Part shown: one piece after another, positions 39,690 through 49,043 of the stretch
How the letters are laid out: each line of letters begins with the position of its first letter
Numbering within the stretch: the stretch's first letter is position 1
DNA from: Clostridium kluyveri DSM 555
Lineage (GTDB): Bacteria > Bacillota > Clostridia > Clostridiales > Clostridiaceae
Length of the DNA: 64,000 nucleotides
Assembly: GCF_000016505.1 (NCBI RefSeq)
Contig: NC_009706.1
Coordinates: 2,480,001-2,544,000 of the forward strand
Direction: 5' to 3'
Position numbers and translations under genes: made by a program
The notes under the pieces: model-generated
The model's database searches: none
What the model was told of the DNA's origin: nothing
Seen by the model: only the letters and a program-made list of their open reading frames with translations

Positions 39690-39724
39690 AACATTGTGAT
39701 ATTAAAATTTCTTACATCTATTTA

Positions 39725-40399
39725 TTATTTATCCTCCGGCTTTTTATCCCTTTGTTCACCAAAGTGAAAACCGTTCTGCCAGTTACCATGTGGATCGTGG
39801 TCATTTGGGTTAGGTGGCTCATGTGCCAATTTTCTGGACCACATATCATGGAATCTTGAACCGAAAAATCCGCCGCGCATGGACCTGAGGCGTTCAACTT
39901 GCTCATGTCCCATACGGGAACGAGCAGCACACATCCACTCATCCCACTCGTCATCGTTCACTTCAGCACCAAGTTGAGACTCCAGCACAGTGATTATCCT
40001 GTCCAGATATTTGCCGAATGCCGCCTGTTCCTCTTCACTGAGACAGCTAAAAATACTTTCAGAATTGAGACCTGATTCCTGGTGTTCATTTTTACCCTTC
40101 TCAGTCAGCATTACCAACATGATACGCTTATCCTCCTCAGACGGAACACGGACGACGTAGCCCTTCTTCTCCAGCTTGTTTAGCAGCTCATTAAGTGATT
40201 GCTGCCGAATACCCAACAGATAGGAAAGGTCTTTGGTACTAATTCCCTCCTGTAGCTTGAGTATAGCTAGAACCCTGCCCTGCCCGCGCGTTGGATCGGC
40301 CATTGGACCGTATTGTGCATGACTCAACAAATGGTGGCGCTGCAAAAGCCACTGGAGTTTTGACATCTTTTCATAGAGTTCGTTAAAATTATTTTCCAT
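39725..40399 (-). CDS. MarR-family regulator with His/Asp-rich C-terminal tail
   Basis: The 224-residue protein has a MarR winged helix (GISTKDLSYLLGIRQQSLNE near residue 53, wing RVPSEEDKRIMLVMLTEKGK near 83). Unusually, it extends ~75 residues past the fold: RSRMGHEQVERLRSMRGGFF, then HEPPNPNDHDPHGNWQNGFH. The tail is rich in His, Asp, Asn and Gly and may bind metal. The gene is GC-rich (29 of 60 in the line at 39841) compared with its neighbours, suggesting acquisition. The upstream promoter is covered by three matching palindromes, so it very likely represses itself. No target transporter is directly adjacent on this strand. Confidence 0.9.
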   Translation of the reverse strand: MENNFNELYEKMSKLQWLLQRHHLLSHAQYGPMADPTRGQGRVLAILKLQEGISTKDLSYLLGIRQQSLNELLNKLEKKGYVVRVPSEEDKRIMLVMLTEKGKNEHQESGLNSESIFSCLSEEEQAAFGKYLDRIITVLESQLGAEVNDDEWDEWMCAARSRMGHEQVERLRSMRGGFFGSRFHDMWSRKLAHEPPNPNDHDPHGNWQNGFHFGEQRDKKPEDK

Positions 40400-40427
40400 C
40401 TAGTAAATCCTCCTTAATTAATTTATA

Positions 40428-40496
40428 ACAGGTACCTTTAGTATTATTATACTGGTACCTGTTATAAATGTCAAGATATTTTTCACAGGTGCCTGT
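40428..40496 (-). promoter_or_regulatory. marR-type promoter with three ACAGGTACCTGT-like operators
   Basis: On the minus strand TTGACA (40474-40469) and TATAAT (40451-40446) are 17 bp apart. Three 12-bp sites read, on the plus strand, ACAGGTACCTTT (40428-40439), ACTGGTACCTGT (40451-40462) and ACAGGTGCCTGT (40485-40496). The middle one fills the spacer between -35 and -10. The first two also form a larger perfect 15-bp inverted repeat (40422-40436 with 40454-40468). Confidence 0.8.
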
Positions 40497-40677
40497 AATA
40501 AATTATATGGCAAAATGACCAAACCACCCACTTCAATAAATCCATTATTTGCCTTTGGCAATATATAAAACAGTGATATTACTAGAATAAACTAATAATG
40601 AATACCCATAGAATAATTATTGCCAAAAATATAATAATAACTATATGGAATAATTATTTACAGGAGGCGATATTAAA

Positions 40678-42330
40678 ATGGGAAATTCTATGTTTTGCTA
40701 TCAATGTGAACAAACTTTTGGTGGAAAGGGATGCACAAAAAGTGGGGTTTGTGGTAAAACTCCGGAAATTGCAAATTTACAGGATTTATTGATATATCAA
40801 TTGAAAGGTATATCCTGTTACGTAAAAAACCTAATTGACAGAGGAGAAACTATAGATAAAAATATAGTAACATTTTTGGAGAATTCTTTATTCACTACCC
40901 TTACAAATGTAAACTTTGATTCAAACTCTCATGTAAAATTATTAAAAGAATCACAGAAAATAAAAGAATCATTGAGAAATAAATCTCCAGAAGGAAAATA
41001 TCCAGATGCAGCTACATATAATTTAAGTGACACAAAAGAGGATATGTTAAAAGATTCAGTTAAAGCTGGAATTATGTATGACGAAAATCTGGATGCTGAT
41101 ATCAGATCCCTGCGCTCTACCATATTGTATGGATTAAAAGGTATAAGTGCCTATGGCCATCAAGCAAGATTTATAGGATACACCAGTGAGCAGATAGATC
41201 AATTCTACTTCTTAGCATTAGAAGCCACCACCAACGATAATTTAACCCTGCAAGACATGATTCGCATGACAATGAGAACCGGTGATATGAGTGTAGAAGT
41301 TATGAAGACACTGGATAAGGCAAATACATCCAGATATAAAGATCCCTCTATCCATAAAGTTAATGTAAATATAAAAAAAGGCCCTTTTATAATTGTATCA
41401 GGACATGATTTAAGAGATTTAGAAATGCTTCTTAAGCAAACAGAAAACAAGGGAATCAATATTTATACCCACGGGGAGATGCTGCCTGCGCATGGATATC
41501 CAGAGCTAAAAAAATATAAACACCTGGTAGGTAACTATGGTTCAGCCTGGCAAAACCAACAGAAAGAATTTGACGGAATACCTGGTTGTATTTTAATGAC
41601 TACCAATTGTTTAATGAGACCAAGAGAAACATATAAGGATAGAATATTTACCACCAGTGTTGTTGGGTGGGATGGTGTTCAGCACATAGATGTAAATGAA
41701 GACGGAACAAAAGACTTTAGTGTAATAATAAATAAGGCCTTAGAACTTGGAGGATTTAAAGAAGATGAAAAACCAAAAGAGATTTTAGTAGGATTTGGTC
41801 ATAAAGAAACTCTATCCCATGCAAGTGAAATAGTAAACGCCGTAAAAAAAGGAATCATAAGACATTTCTTTTTAATAGGCGGTTGTGATGGGGCAAGACC
41901 TGGCAGAAACTACTATACCAGCTTTGCACAGATGGTACCTAATGACTGTATAATACTTACTTTAGCCTGTGGAAAATACAGATTTAATAAATTGGATTTT
42001 GGAACAATTGAGGGCCTTCCAAGATTACTTGATGTGGGTCAATGCAATGATGCTTATTCAGCAGTTAGAATAGCTACAGCACTTGCAGATGCTTTTGACA
42101 CAGATGTAAATTCTCTTCCACTGACAATAATACTATCCTGGTATGAACAAAAAGCAGTAGCGGATTTATTGGCATTACTGTCCCTTGGGGTAAAAGGAAT
42201 ATATTTAGGACCAAGTTTGCCTGCATTTATATCCCCTAATATACTTCAATATCTAGTAGATACCTTTGATATAAGGCCAATCAGCACTCCTGAAGAGGAC
42301 TTGAAAAGTTCTCTTAAACAAGCAAATTGA
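40678..42330 (+). CDS. hcp: Hydroxylamine reductase / hybrid-cluster protein
   Basis: The 550-residue protein is class I/III Hcp-like, with the N-terminal cluster motif MFCYQCEQTFGGKGCTKSGV (CxxC...). The hybrid-cluster ligands follow: HGEMLPAHGYPELKK near 264, GCILMTTNCLMRP near 308, LIGGCDGARPGRNYY near 400, LACGKYRF near 428 and CNDAYSAVRIA near 460. Hcp reduces hydroxylamine or nitric oxide and protects anaerobes from nitrosative stress. GGAGGCG lies 9 nt before the ATG. It is transcribed alone. The Crp/Fnr regulator at 17.9 kb is a conceivable controller, but I see no matching palindrome upstream. Confidence 0.97.
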   Translation: MGNSMFCYQCEQTFGGKGCTKSGVCGKTPEIANLQDLLIYQLKGISCYVKNLIDRGETIDKNIVTFLENSLFTTLTNVNFDSNSHVKLLKESQKIKESLRNKSPEGKYPDAATYNLSDTKEDMLKDSVKAGIMYDENLDADIRSLRSTILYGLKGISAYGHQARFIGYTSEQIDQFYFLALEATTNDNLTLQDMIRMTMRTGDMSVEVMKTLDKANTSRYKDPSIHKVNVNIKKGPFIIVSGHDLRDLEMLLKQTENKGINIYTHGEMLPAHGYPELKKYKHLVGNYGSAWQNQQKEFDGIPGCILMTTNCLMRPRETYKDRIFTTSVVGWDGVQHIDVNEDGTKDFSVIINKALELGGFKEDEKPKEILVGFGHKETLSHASEIVNAVKKGIIRHFFLIGGCDGARPGRNYYTSFAQMVPNDCIILTLACGKYRFNKLDFGTIEGLPRLLDVGQCNDAYSAVRIATALADAFDTDVNSLPLTIILSWYEQKAVADLLALLSLGVKGIYLGPSLPAFISPNILQYLVDTFDIRPISTPEEDLKSSLKQAN

Positions 42331-42389
42331 AAAAGTGTTGAAAATGGAAAATTCCCATTCCATAAGGATGTTTTTAGTTTTCAAGATTT

Positions 42390-42425
42390 GCCGTAGGATA
42401 TATTTTATATTTTACGGCCTTTTTC
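42390..42425 (+). terminator. Terminator of hcp
   Basis: GCCGTA (42390-42395) pairs with TACGGC (42413-42418), followed by CTTTTTC. The rest of the 287-bp gap to 42617 shows no gene. Confidence 0.65.
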
Positions 42426-42617
42426 TTGCTCTAAATCCTGCCTGAGAAGTTAAATTACGCCTCCAATCTATTTTTAAAAAAATTACTAAGATTTCTTAAC
42501 AATTCACACAGAAGATAAAATTCATGTTAAACTCAAATTATTTCACAGGGAATAAAGCATGAAATTATCCTTCTGCTTGGTACAGTTGCCCAGCAAATTA
42601 TTTTTAGGAGGGGTCAA

Positions 42618-43565
42618 ATGAAAACAACAGAAAAACCAGTAGTTGAAACAGATGTCCATGATAACGAACTTAGTTCCAATTTACAAATTCTTAGAATAAA
42701 GTCTCTAGTTGGCAAAACCCTGTTCTACTCAACCATTCCCTGTGGATTTGCAATTCTTGCATACTTTTCAATACAGGAGGTATGGGCAGCCGCGGCTGCA
42801 ACAGTAGCCCTGGGGTTTGTGGTTCTTTTTGTAAGTTTTAATGTCTGGACATCCTCCTCGAGCAAGCTGAAGAAGATGTTAGGTCAAAATATCACTAAAC
42901 CTATTTTGGAGGGGATTTTCCAGGTGATAGACTATTTACCTGAATCGGGAATTTCAGTAGATTTAATTCGCTCCTCCAATCTCATCCACCATTGGGACAC
43001 ATACAGTGGCAGCGACTTCCTACAAGGGAAATACAAAGGGATAGATGTTCTCTATTCTGATATTCATCTACAGGAAAAGATTGAAGAAACAGACGAAGAC
43101 GGAAAAACACAAACACGTTATGAGACAAGATTCAAGGGCCAATGGCTTATCTGTGATTTTCATAAAGAGCTTGCCGCTTACTTGCAGATCAGAGAGAACC
43201 GTGAACACAGGATTTTCAAAGGGTACAAAAAGTCCAAATCGGATATACAAACCGACAATCCGGAGTTTAATGAGAAATTTCAGATTTTGACCTCAGATGG
43301 ACATACTGCATTTTATGTGCTCACTCCTCACTTCATGGAGCACATCATATCCACAGACACCTTGGCAAAAGCACAATCTTTCTTTTGCTTTGGGGATGGC
43401 AAGGTACATATTGCTCTGCACAGCGGGCGGGATTCCTTTGAACTTAAAGGCATAAGAATAAATGACCTTGAGAAAATCCGCAGGGATTTCCGCAAGGAAC
43501 TTATCCATATGACTGGAATCATTGACGAGCTTCTTCTCAATGATGAATTATTCAAGGAGGTATAA
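42618..43565 (+). CDS. DUF3137-like membrane protein
   Basis: The 315-residue protein has two adjacent membrane segments near residues 35-80 (TIPCGFAILAYFSI, AAAAATVALGFVVLFVSFNV) and a large soluble domain with DFLQGKYKGIDVLYSDIHLQ, TRFKGQWLICDFHKEL and VHIALHSGRDSFELKG. This matches the DUF3137 group found beside LemA. Function is unknown. GGAGGGG precedes the ATG. It is followed after 3 bp by lemA, and both genes are GC-richer than the surroundings. Confidence 0.8.
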   Translation: MKTTEKPVVETDVHDNELSSNLQILRIKSLVGKTLFYSTIPCGFAILAYFSIQEVWAAAAATVALGFVVLFVSFNVWTSSSSKLKKMLGQNITKPILEGIFQVIDYLPESGISVDLIRSSNLIHHWDTYSGSDFLQGKYKGIDVLYSDIHLQEKIEETDEDGKTQTRYETRFKGQWLICDFHKELAAYLQIRENREHRIFKGYKKSKSDIQTDNPEFNEKFQILTSDGHTAFYVLTPHFMEHIISTDTLAKAQSFFCFGDGKVHIALHSGRDSFELKGIRINDLEKIRRDFRKELIHMTGIIDELLLNDELFKEV

Positions 43566-43568
43566 GTC

Positions 43569-44132
43569 ATGGATCTTTTAACATCTATTATACTATCTGT
43601 TATTATTTTGATTTTAATCATAGTGCTTATCACTGTCATTTGGTGGATCATGACCAGCAACAATTTCAAGCGTACATCTATCAAAACTTCCGAAGCTCTG
43701 TCGGGCATTGAGGTGGCACTAACCAAACGATATGATATGCTTACAAAATTATTGGATGTAGCCAAAGGCTATGCATCTCATGAGAAGACCCTTTTTATGG
43801 AAACTATAACCCTGCGGAAAGGCATGTCGGTATCTGAAATAAATGATGCAGACAACCAAATTAACGCCATGGCTTCTCGCATCAACGCCGTAGCAGAGGC
43901 GTACCCTGAACTACGTTCCAGTGATGTGTTTTGTGAGCTTCAGGCAGGTATTCGTGATGCGGAGGAGCATTTGCAAGCAGCGCGGCGATTGTATAACAGT
44001 ATCGTGACGCGATATAATACGGCAATGGCAGTATTTCCCTCAAGCATCGTGGCAAACTCCCAAAAGTTGGCACCAGTTGATTTCTTCAAAACTGAGGAAT
44101 GGAAAAAGGCCGATGTAAAGATTCAATTTTAA
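43569..44132 (+). CDS. LemA-family protein
   Basis: The 187-residue protein has one N-terminal membrane segment (SIILSVIILILIIVLITVIW), then the LemA helical domain: VALTKRYDMLTKLLDVAKGY near 54, AEAYPELRSSDVFCELQ near 110 and LYNSIVTRYNTAMAVFPSS near 142. LemA proteins are membrane-anchored helical bundles of unknown role. It is cotranscribed with the DUF3137 gene (3-bp gap, AAGGAGG inside the upstream stop region). One 60-bp line at 43921 is 50% G+C. Confidence 0.92.
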   Translation: MDLLTSIILSVIILILIIVLITVIWWIMTSNNFKRTSIKTSEALSGIEVALTKRYDMLTKLLDVAKGYASHEKTLFMETITLRKGMSVSEINDADNQINAMASRINAVAEAYPELRSSDVFCELQAGIRDAEEHLQAARRLYNSIVTRYNTAMAVFPSSIVANSQKLAPVDFFKTEEWKKADVKIQF

Positions 44133-44161
44133 TAATCCGATCTATTTTTCATAACACATCT

Positions 44162-44184
44162 GACAGTTTTCTACTGTCTTTTCC
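44162..44184 (+). terminator. Terminator of the DUF3137-lemA unit
   Basis: GACAGT (44162-44167) pairs with ACTGTC (44173-44178) over a 5-nt loop, followed by TTTTCC. Confidence 0.65.
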
Positions 44185-44210
44185 TCATGTACCTCAGTAC
44201 CATAGCTTTT

Positions 44211-44235
44211 GAACCCCGCGTCTAACGTGGGGTTC
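44211..44235. repeat. GC-rich hairpin, possible IS200/IS605 end relic
   Basis: GAACCCCGCG (44211-44220) pairs with CGTGGGGTTC (44226-44235), with one G-U pair, and is followed by AGGGCGTGG. The form resembles the subterminal hairpins of IS200/IS605-type elements, but no transposase is present. Confidence 0.3.
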
Positions 44236-44305
44236 AGGGCGTGGACAAATTCTATATTTTATTTATAAGATATAAGCAAACTTGAATTTCTCTTTAATAT
44301 TGACG

Positions 44306-46054
44306 TTATCCTAAATTCCATCCAATGGCCTTTTTCCTTATCTGGATAAACTCCCTGTAGATGCCCTTCTCTCTTATAAGTTCTTCATGTTTTCCACTTT
44401 GTACAATATGTCCTCCACTCAACACGAAAATTTTATCTGCATTTCTCACTGTTGAAAGACGATGAGCGATCATAATAACAGTCTTGTATTTTGTAAGTTC
44501 TCGGATGGCAAGCTGAAGCTGGTTTTCATTTTCAGGATCCACGCTTGAAGTGGCCTCGTCCAAAATAATTATAGAAGCATCCTTTAGTATAGCCCTTGCA
44601 ATGGAAATACGCTGTTTTTCTCCCCCTGAGAGACTGCTTCCACCTTCTCCAATTAACGTATTGTATCCTTCAGGAAGCTTCTCTATAAACTCATGACAGC
44701 TGGCCCTTTTAGCTGCTTCAACTACTTCCTCCATGGTTGCCTCTGGATATCCAAACTTTATATTGTTCAAAATGGTATCATGAAACAAATATACATTTTG
44801 AAATACCATGCTTATATTTCTCATAAGACTTTCACATGTGTATTCCTTCACGTCATATCCTCCAAGTAGAACTCTACCTTCATTTACATCCCAAAATCTG
44901 GCTATAAGGCTGCAAATAGTACTTTTCCCTCCTCCAGAAGGCCCTACAATAGCCACTGTTGAATTTTGCGGTATGGTAAGAGTTATGTTGTCTAGAATCT
45001 TTCTTTCATCATAGGAAAAAGATACATTTTTAAGTTCTATATTATAATTTTCAGGTTGAATGTCCCTCCCACTTTCATCCATAAGAGGTATTTCTTCTAC
45101 GGTCTGAATTTTATCCATGCTGCTGTCAAGCAATCTAAGTACTCCCGATACAGTTCCAATTAGCTCAATATAGGAGTAAATCACAAAACTTGATACGACC
45201 ATCATGAGAGTACTTAAAAGAGAAAGTCTGCCTCCTGAAAAAAGGTAGCAGGACATAAGAATGATAGTACATGCTGCAATCTTGAAAACATACAGATAAA
45301 GTGCAATCAACTTGTTAAACACCTTCTCAAGGCCCATATTCCTCTTTCGGCTTTCTTCAATGGCTTCATCCACCGCCCTGTTTGATTTTTCACCAAGTCC
45401 AAAAGATTTTACAATGGATATCCCCTGTATATATTCCAACACCGCAGAAACAAGGGCACCCTGTGCTTCCTGACGTTTTGGAGCAATATCAATACTCTTT
45501 TTCTGAAGTATGGAATTTACAATCATACCTAAAATAATGGCTAGAATAGATATAATACCCATGCGCCAATCAAAAATGCTTATTACAATACTTATTATAA
45601 CTGCATGAACAAATCCCACAATAATCCTATCTAAAATATCCCCTGCCTTGTTCTCAATATCCCCAATGGTAGTAGTAACTGCAGAAGAAATCTCCCCAAG
45701 CCTATTGGAACTAAAATAACCCATAGGCATTCTCTTTAATCTATCCCCAATTTCAATTCTCTTGTCCGAACACATGGAAAAACATGCAATACTTCTTTTT
45801 TCATTAGCTAGATAACCAAATAATATTTTACCGGCCAGCCCTACAGCCATTATCAAAAATGCCAAAAATACAGTTTCCATAGTAATATTTTCTCCTGTAT
45901 CTCTTGCAACTATAATGCTGTTTAGAGCATACACCATGGCGAAAATAGGCATTGCCTGACAAATGGAGAATATAACATCAAGTGCAAAGGACTGTATCAG
46001 CTTTCCCCTGTGCTTTCCCGAAAATATCAAAATCCTTTTTATGGTCTTAAGCAT
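44306..46054 (-). CDS. ABC transporter, fused permease-ATPase, second subunit (IrtB/YbtQ-like)
   Basis: The 582-residue protein has an N-terminal six-helix ABC exporter-fold domain and a C-terminal nucleotide-binding domain: Walker A VGPSGGGKSTICSLIARF near 367, signature LSGGEKQRISIARAI near 472, Walker B IIILDEATSSVDPE near 492 and H-loop IMIAHRLSTVRNADK near 525. It pairs with the preceding gene, whose stop it overlaps by 8 bp. Heterodimers of this shape behind an AraC regulator include the iron-siderophore importers YbtPQ and IrtAB as well as exporters. The direction of transport here is unknown. Confidence 0.9.
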   Translation of the reverse strand: MLKTIKRILIFSGKHRGKLIQSFALDVIFSICQAMPIFAMVYALNSIIVARDTGENITMETVFLAFLIMAVGLAGKILFGYLANEKRSIACFSMCSDKRIEIGDRLKRMPMGYFSSNRLGEISSAVTTTIGDIENKAGDILDRIIVGFVHAVIISIVISIFDWRMGIISILAIILGMIVNSILQKKSIDIAPKRQEAQGALVSAVLEYIQGISIVKSFGLGEKSNRAVDEAIEESRKRNMGLEKVFNKLIALYLYVFKIAACTIILMSCYLFSGGRLSLLSTLMMVVSSFVIYSYIELIGTVSGVLRLLDSSMDKIQTVEEIPLMDESGRDIQPENYNIELKNVSFSYDERKILDNITLTIPQNSTVAIVGPSGGGKSTICSLIARFWDVNEGRVLLGGYDVKEYTCESLMRNISMVFQNVYLFHDTILNNIKFGYPEATMEEVVEAAKRASCHEFIEKLPEGYNTLIGEGGSSLSGGEKQRISIARAILKDASIIILDEATSSVDPENENQLQLAIRELTKYKTVIMIAHRLSTVRNADKIFVLSGGHIVQSGKHEELIREKGIYREFIQIRKKAIGWNLG

Positions 46055-47807
46055 ATTTTTCCCCTCCTTTTATCTCATCTTTATCTTTAGTTCCTATATG
46101 AGCCTCCCACATTTTTCTATAAAGATTGCAATTTTCAAGCAGTTTTTCATGAGTTCCCTGAGCTTCTATCTTGCCTTGATTTACCACAACTATATTATCT
46201 GCAGTTGTAATGGTGGAAAGCCTATGGGCTATTACAATTAAAGTTTTCCCCTTTACCATATGAGATATGGACTCCTGTATTATGGCCTCATTTTCAGGAT
46301 CCGCATAGGCAGTGGCTTCATCAAGTACAATTACAGGACTATTTTTCAATATGGCCCTCGCAATTGAAATACGCTGCCTTTCCCCTCCTGAAAAATGCTT
46401 GCCTGCCTCACCTGCTTCTGTTTCATATCCATTTTGAAGACACATTGTAAAATCATGACAGCTGGCTTTTTTAGCTGCTTCTATAATTTCTTCATCCGAT
46501 GCACCCTCCTTTCCAATTCTGATATTTTCCTTTATGGAGGTGTTAAACAGAAAATTTTCCTGTGATACATAGGATATCACATCACTTATCTGCTTAAGTG
46601 GAATATCTTTTACATCCACATCATCTATGGTTATCCTCCCGCCTGAAGCTTCCCAGAAACTGGCGATAAGTTTTGCTATAGTTGATTTTCCTGAACCTGA
46701 TGGCCCCACAATAGCTGTCATTCTACGTGGGACTGTATCAAAGGATATTCCCTTTAGAATTTCAGTGTCATCATAGCTGAATGTCACATCTTGAAACTTT
46801 ATTTTATAGTTCTTTAATTTTTTATATTGAGATGGACGTTTTAATTCCTCCTTATCTAATATTTGGTATACCTGTCCAATAATAGTTCCCATAGAAGCTA
46901 TGCTGTCAGTGTACTGCATAGCCTGTACAAGAGGTGTCAAAAGTCCAAAACACAATATTATACAAGTTATGAACACTGAGAGAGCCAAAGTTCCATTTAT
47001 GTAGAAATAAAGTCCTGAAGGTATGACAAAAAGCAGTGCCTCAGGAGTAACATACATAACAGCTGTATACAAAAACAGTGTGTTTTTGAAAAAAGCCGTC
47101 ACTGCATCACAATTGTTTTCTACAGAGTCGGAATACTTCTTGTAGGAAGTTGAAGACTGGTTAAATGCTTTTATTGCCTCAATGCCGTTTACATATTCCA
47201 CTACATTGGAATTCATCACATTACCGGCCTGGACATATTTCTTATAATAGTACACATATTTTTTCATGATAAGCTTATATAGCAGCATTCCCATAGGTAT
47301 TGTAACAAGGGATATAAGAGCCATACGCCAGTCAAGGTAAAATAAATATAAAAGCACAAATATCGGTACCAGAAGGTTTGATGTCATTTCTGGTATTACA
47401 TGGGCAAGAGGTTCCTCAAGTTTTTCAACCGTATCCACCATTATTGTCTTCAATTCTCCAGATGGATTTTCCAGTACATATCCAAGAGGAACCTTTGAAA
47501 GTTTTTCAGCAAACTTTACACGAATATTTTTTAGGATTGTAAAGGCTGCACTATGGGATATAGAAGTGGAAAGTGCATTAAAGCCTACTTTTCCTGTATA
47601 TCCTGCCAAAGCAGCAAGGACAACATATGAAAGCTGCCTGAAGTCAGAGTTTCCATCTATAATTTTCACCGTAATGTTTGCAGCAGCAAAATAGGGTATC
47701 ATGCCGCAGGCCACACCAAGTACGGCAAGAATCACCGAAACTGTCATTTTGTCCTTGCACTGAGAAGCAAAGTACATCAATTTTCTAAAAGTGCTATCTT
47801 TTTTCAT
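46047..47807 (-). CDS. ABC transporter, fused permease-ATPase, first subunit (IrtA/YbtP-like)
   Basis: The 586-residue protein starts MKKDSTFRKL with AAGGAGG about 7 nt upstream. The frame runs on to 47870, but that ATG lies in the loop of a long hairpin. It has an exporter-fold membrane domain and a full ATPase: VGPSGSGKSTIAKLIASFW near 366, FSGGERQRISIARAI near 473, PVIVLDEATAYADPENEA near 492 and LIVIAHRLSTITTADN near 524. It forms a heterodimer with the next gene and probably carries a siderophore, peptide or lipid-like substrate. The AraC regulator upstream may control it. Confidence 0.9.
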   Translation of the reverse strand: MKKDSTFRKLMYFASQCKDKMTVSVILAVLGVACGMIPYFAAANITVKIIDGNSDFRQLSYVVLAALAGYTGKVGFNALSTSISHSAAFTILKNIRVKFAEKLSKVPLGYVLENPSGELKTIMVDTVEKLEEPLAHVIPEMTSNLLVPIFVLLYLFYLDWRMALISLVTIPMGMLLYKLIMKKYVYYYKKYVQAGNVMNSNVVEYVNGIEAIKAFNQSSTSYKKYSDSVENNCDAVTAFFKNTLFLYTAVMYVTPEALLFVIPSGLYFYINGTLALSVFITCIILCFGLLTPLVQAMQYTDSIASMGTIIGQVYQILDKEELKRPSQYKKLKNYKIKFQDVTFSYDDTEILKGISFDTVPRRMTAIVGPSGSGKSTIAKLIASFWEASGGRITIDDVDVKDIPLKQISDVISYVSQENFLFNTSIKENIRIGKEGASDEEIIEAAKKASCHDFTMCLQNGYETEAGEAGKHFSGGERQRISIARAILKNSPVIVLDEATAYADPENEAIIQESISHMVKGKTLIVIAHRLSTITTADNIVVVNQGKIEAQGTHEKLLENCNLYRKMWEAHIGTKDKDEIKGGEKYA

Positions 47808-47830
47808 GTTCAACCTCCTTATATTATTAA

Positions 47831-47896
47831 AGAAAAAAATAGGGATATAATTCAGTATAGTTAGTTCCATCTAACTATACTGAATTATATCCCTAT
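47831..47896 (-). terminator. 26-bp perfect hairpin with T tract between the AraC and ABC genes
   Basis: Positions 47839-47864 and 47871-47896 are perfect reverse complements, with a 6-nt loop TTCCAT. On the minus strand the stem is followed by T7 (TATTTTTTTC) and, about 30 nt later, the ABC ribosome-binding site. It should end the AraC transcript or act as an attenuator for the ABC pair. Confidence 0.8.
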
Positions 47897-47950
47897 GCCC
47901 CTTATTTATCTACTCCATTTATACATTTATGCTCCAAAACCGCCCATAAA

Positions 47951-48916
47951 TTATCTTCTTCTAAATTTACCTGGAGTCATTCCCATAATATCATGAAAGG
48001 CTTTTGAAAATTTACTAGCATTTTCATAGCCCACCATCATTGCAATGCCCCCTACAGTATTTTTAGTATTCAAAAGCATTCCCGCAGCTTTTTTTATCCT
48101 AAATTCCCTTATAAATGCATAATAAGTTTTACCATATATCTCTTTAAAACACTCCGAAAATGTCCTAGTATTTATCTCATACTTATTGCCTATTTCCTTT
48201 ATGGTAATATATTTTTCCACATTTTCCGTAACATCTTCCTTTATAAGTTTTACCTTGCTTATAATCCTTCTATCAAAATATTTTCCCTTTATTTCAGATA
48301 CCTGTATATCCTTGTCAATCAAAAAAAGCACCAGTTCTGAAAATTTAACAATGGCCCTTTCTCTCCAAAAATCATCCTCTGATATTATATTCCCCATTAT
48401 ATCTTGTATGTACCTGTTATTGGACAATATCATGAATTTTCCATGGATATTCATCTTGTGAAGCAGCATATAACTTGTAATCCTGGTTTTTCCAAACATG
48501 TTTTTCAGAAAATCATCCAGATTCTCTTCTGTAGTAGTAATTGAAATACCCCTATAATTTCCCAGTGGAAAGTTGTGTTTATGACTGCCACTAGACAAAA
48601 TCGCCACTGCAAAATCCCCTGGTGCCACATAAAATATTTTTTGATTTAAACAATCCAGTTCACACCTGCCTGCCATGCAGTAATTCATTTCTATAATACC
48701 TTTTTCCTCCACAGGAAAAAATTCATTAACCTTTAATTCAAAATCATGATATACAATCCATATACCTCTAAGTATTTCATACTGCACAGTTTTTCCCTTA
48801 ATATAATTTTCATTGTAATAATAAACCGTCTTGTTTTCGTCCCTTTGAACTTTTTCAATCATATCTTCAAAGGAGGCATGCCATCTGGCATCGGCTATAT
48901 ACAACTCCTTGTCCAA
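47951..48916 (-). CDS. AraC-family transcriptional regulator
   Basis: The 321-residue protein has an unassigned N-terminal ligand domain and a C-terminal pair of helix-turn-helix motifs (TIKEIGNKYEINTRTFSECF, EIYGKTYYAFIREFRIKKAA, VGGIAMMVGYENASKFSKAF, MGMTPGKFRRR). It resembles the YbtA/PchR group that senses iron-siderophore complexes, and its position before an ABC heterodimer supports that. The start is TTG at 48916 with GGGGAG at 6 nt. The ligand is not determined. Confidence 0.9.
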   Translation of the reverse strand: MDKELYIADARWHASFEDMIEKVQRDENKTVYYYNENYIKGKTVQYEILRGIWIVYHDFELKVNEFFPVEEKGIIEMNYCMAGRCELDCLNQKIFYVAPGDFAVAILSSGSHKHNFPLGNYRGISITTTEENLDDFLKNMFGKTRITSYMLLHKMNIHGKFMILSNNRYIQDIMGNIISEDDFWRERAIVKFSELVLFLIDKDIQVSEIKGKYFDRRIISKVKLIKEDVTENVEKYITIKEIGNKYEINTRTFSECFKEIYGKTYYAFIREFRIKKAAGMLLNTKNTVGGIAMMVGYENASKFSKAFHDIMGMTPGKFRRR

Positions 48917-49043
48917 AAAATTCTCCCCATTTCCATATTTTATTTTAATATCTTTGTTTTCATTATAATTGCCACCTATCTCTGTATTTTATCTTTCCAC
49001 TTTCTCCAGTATGAACACTCCTGTACCCCTTATAAGTTTTTCT

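Noticed and set aside
40549-40561. TTGCC-TTT-GGCAA palindrome upstream of hcp
   Set aside because: It is short, has no second copy, and does not match the TGTAAC-type site near the Crp/Fnr gene; too weak to call an operator.
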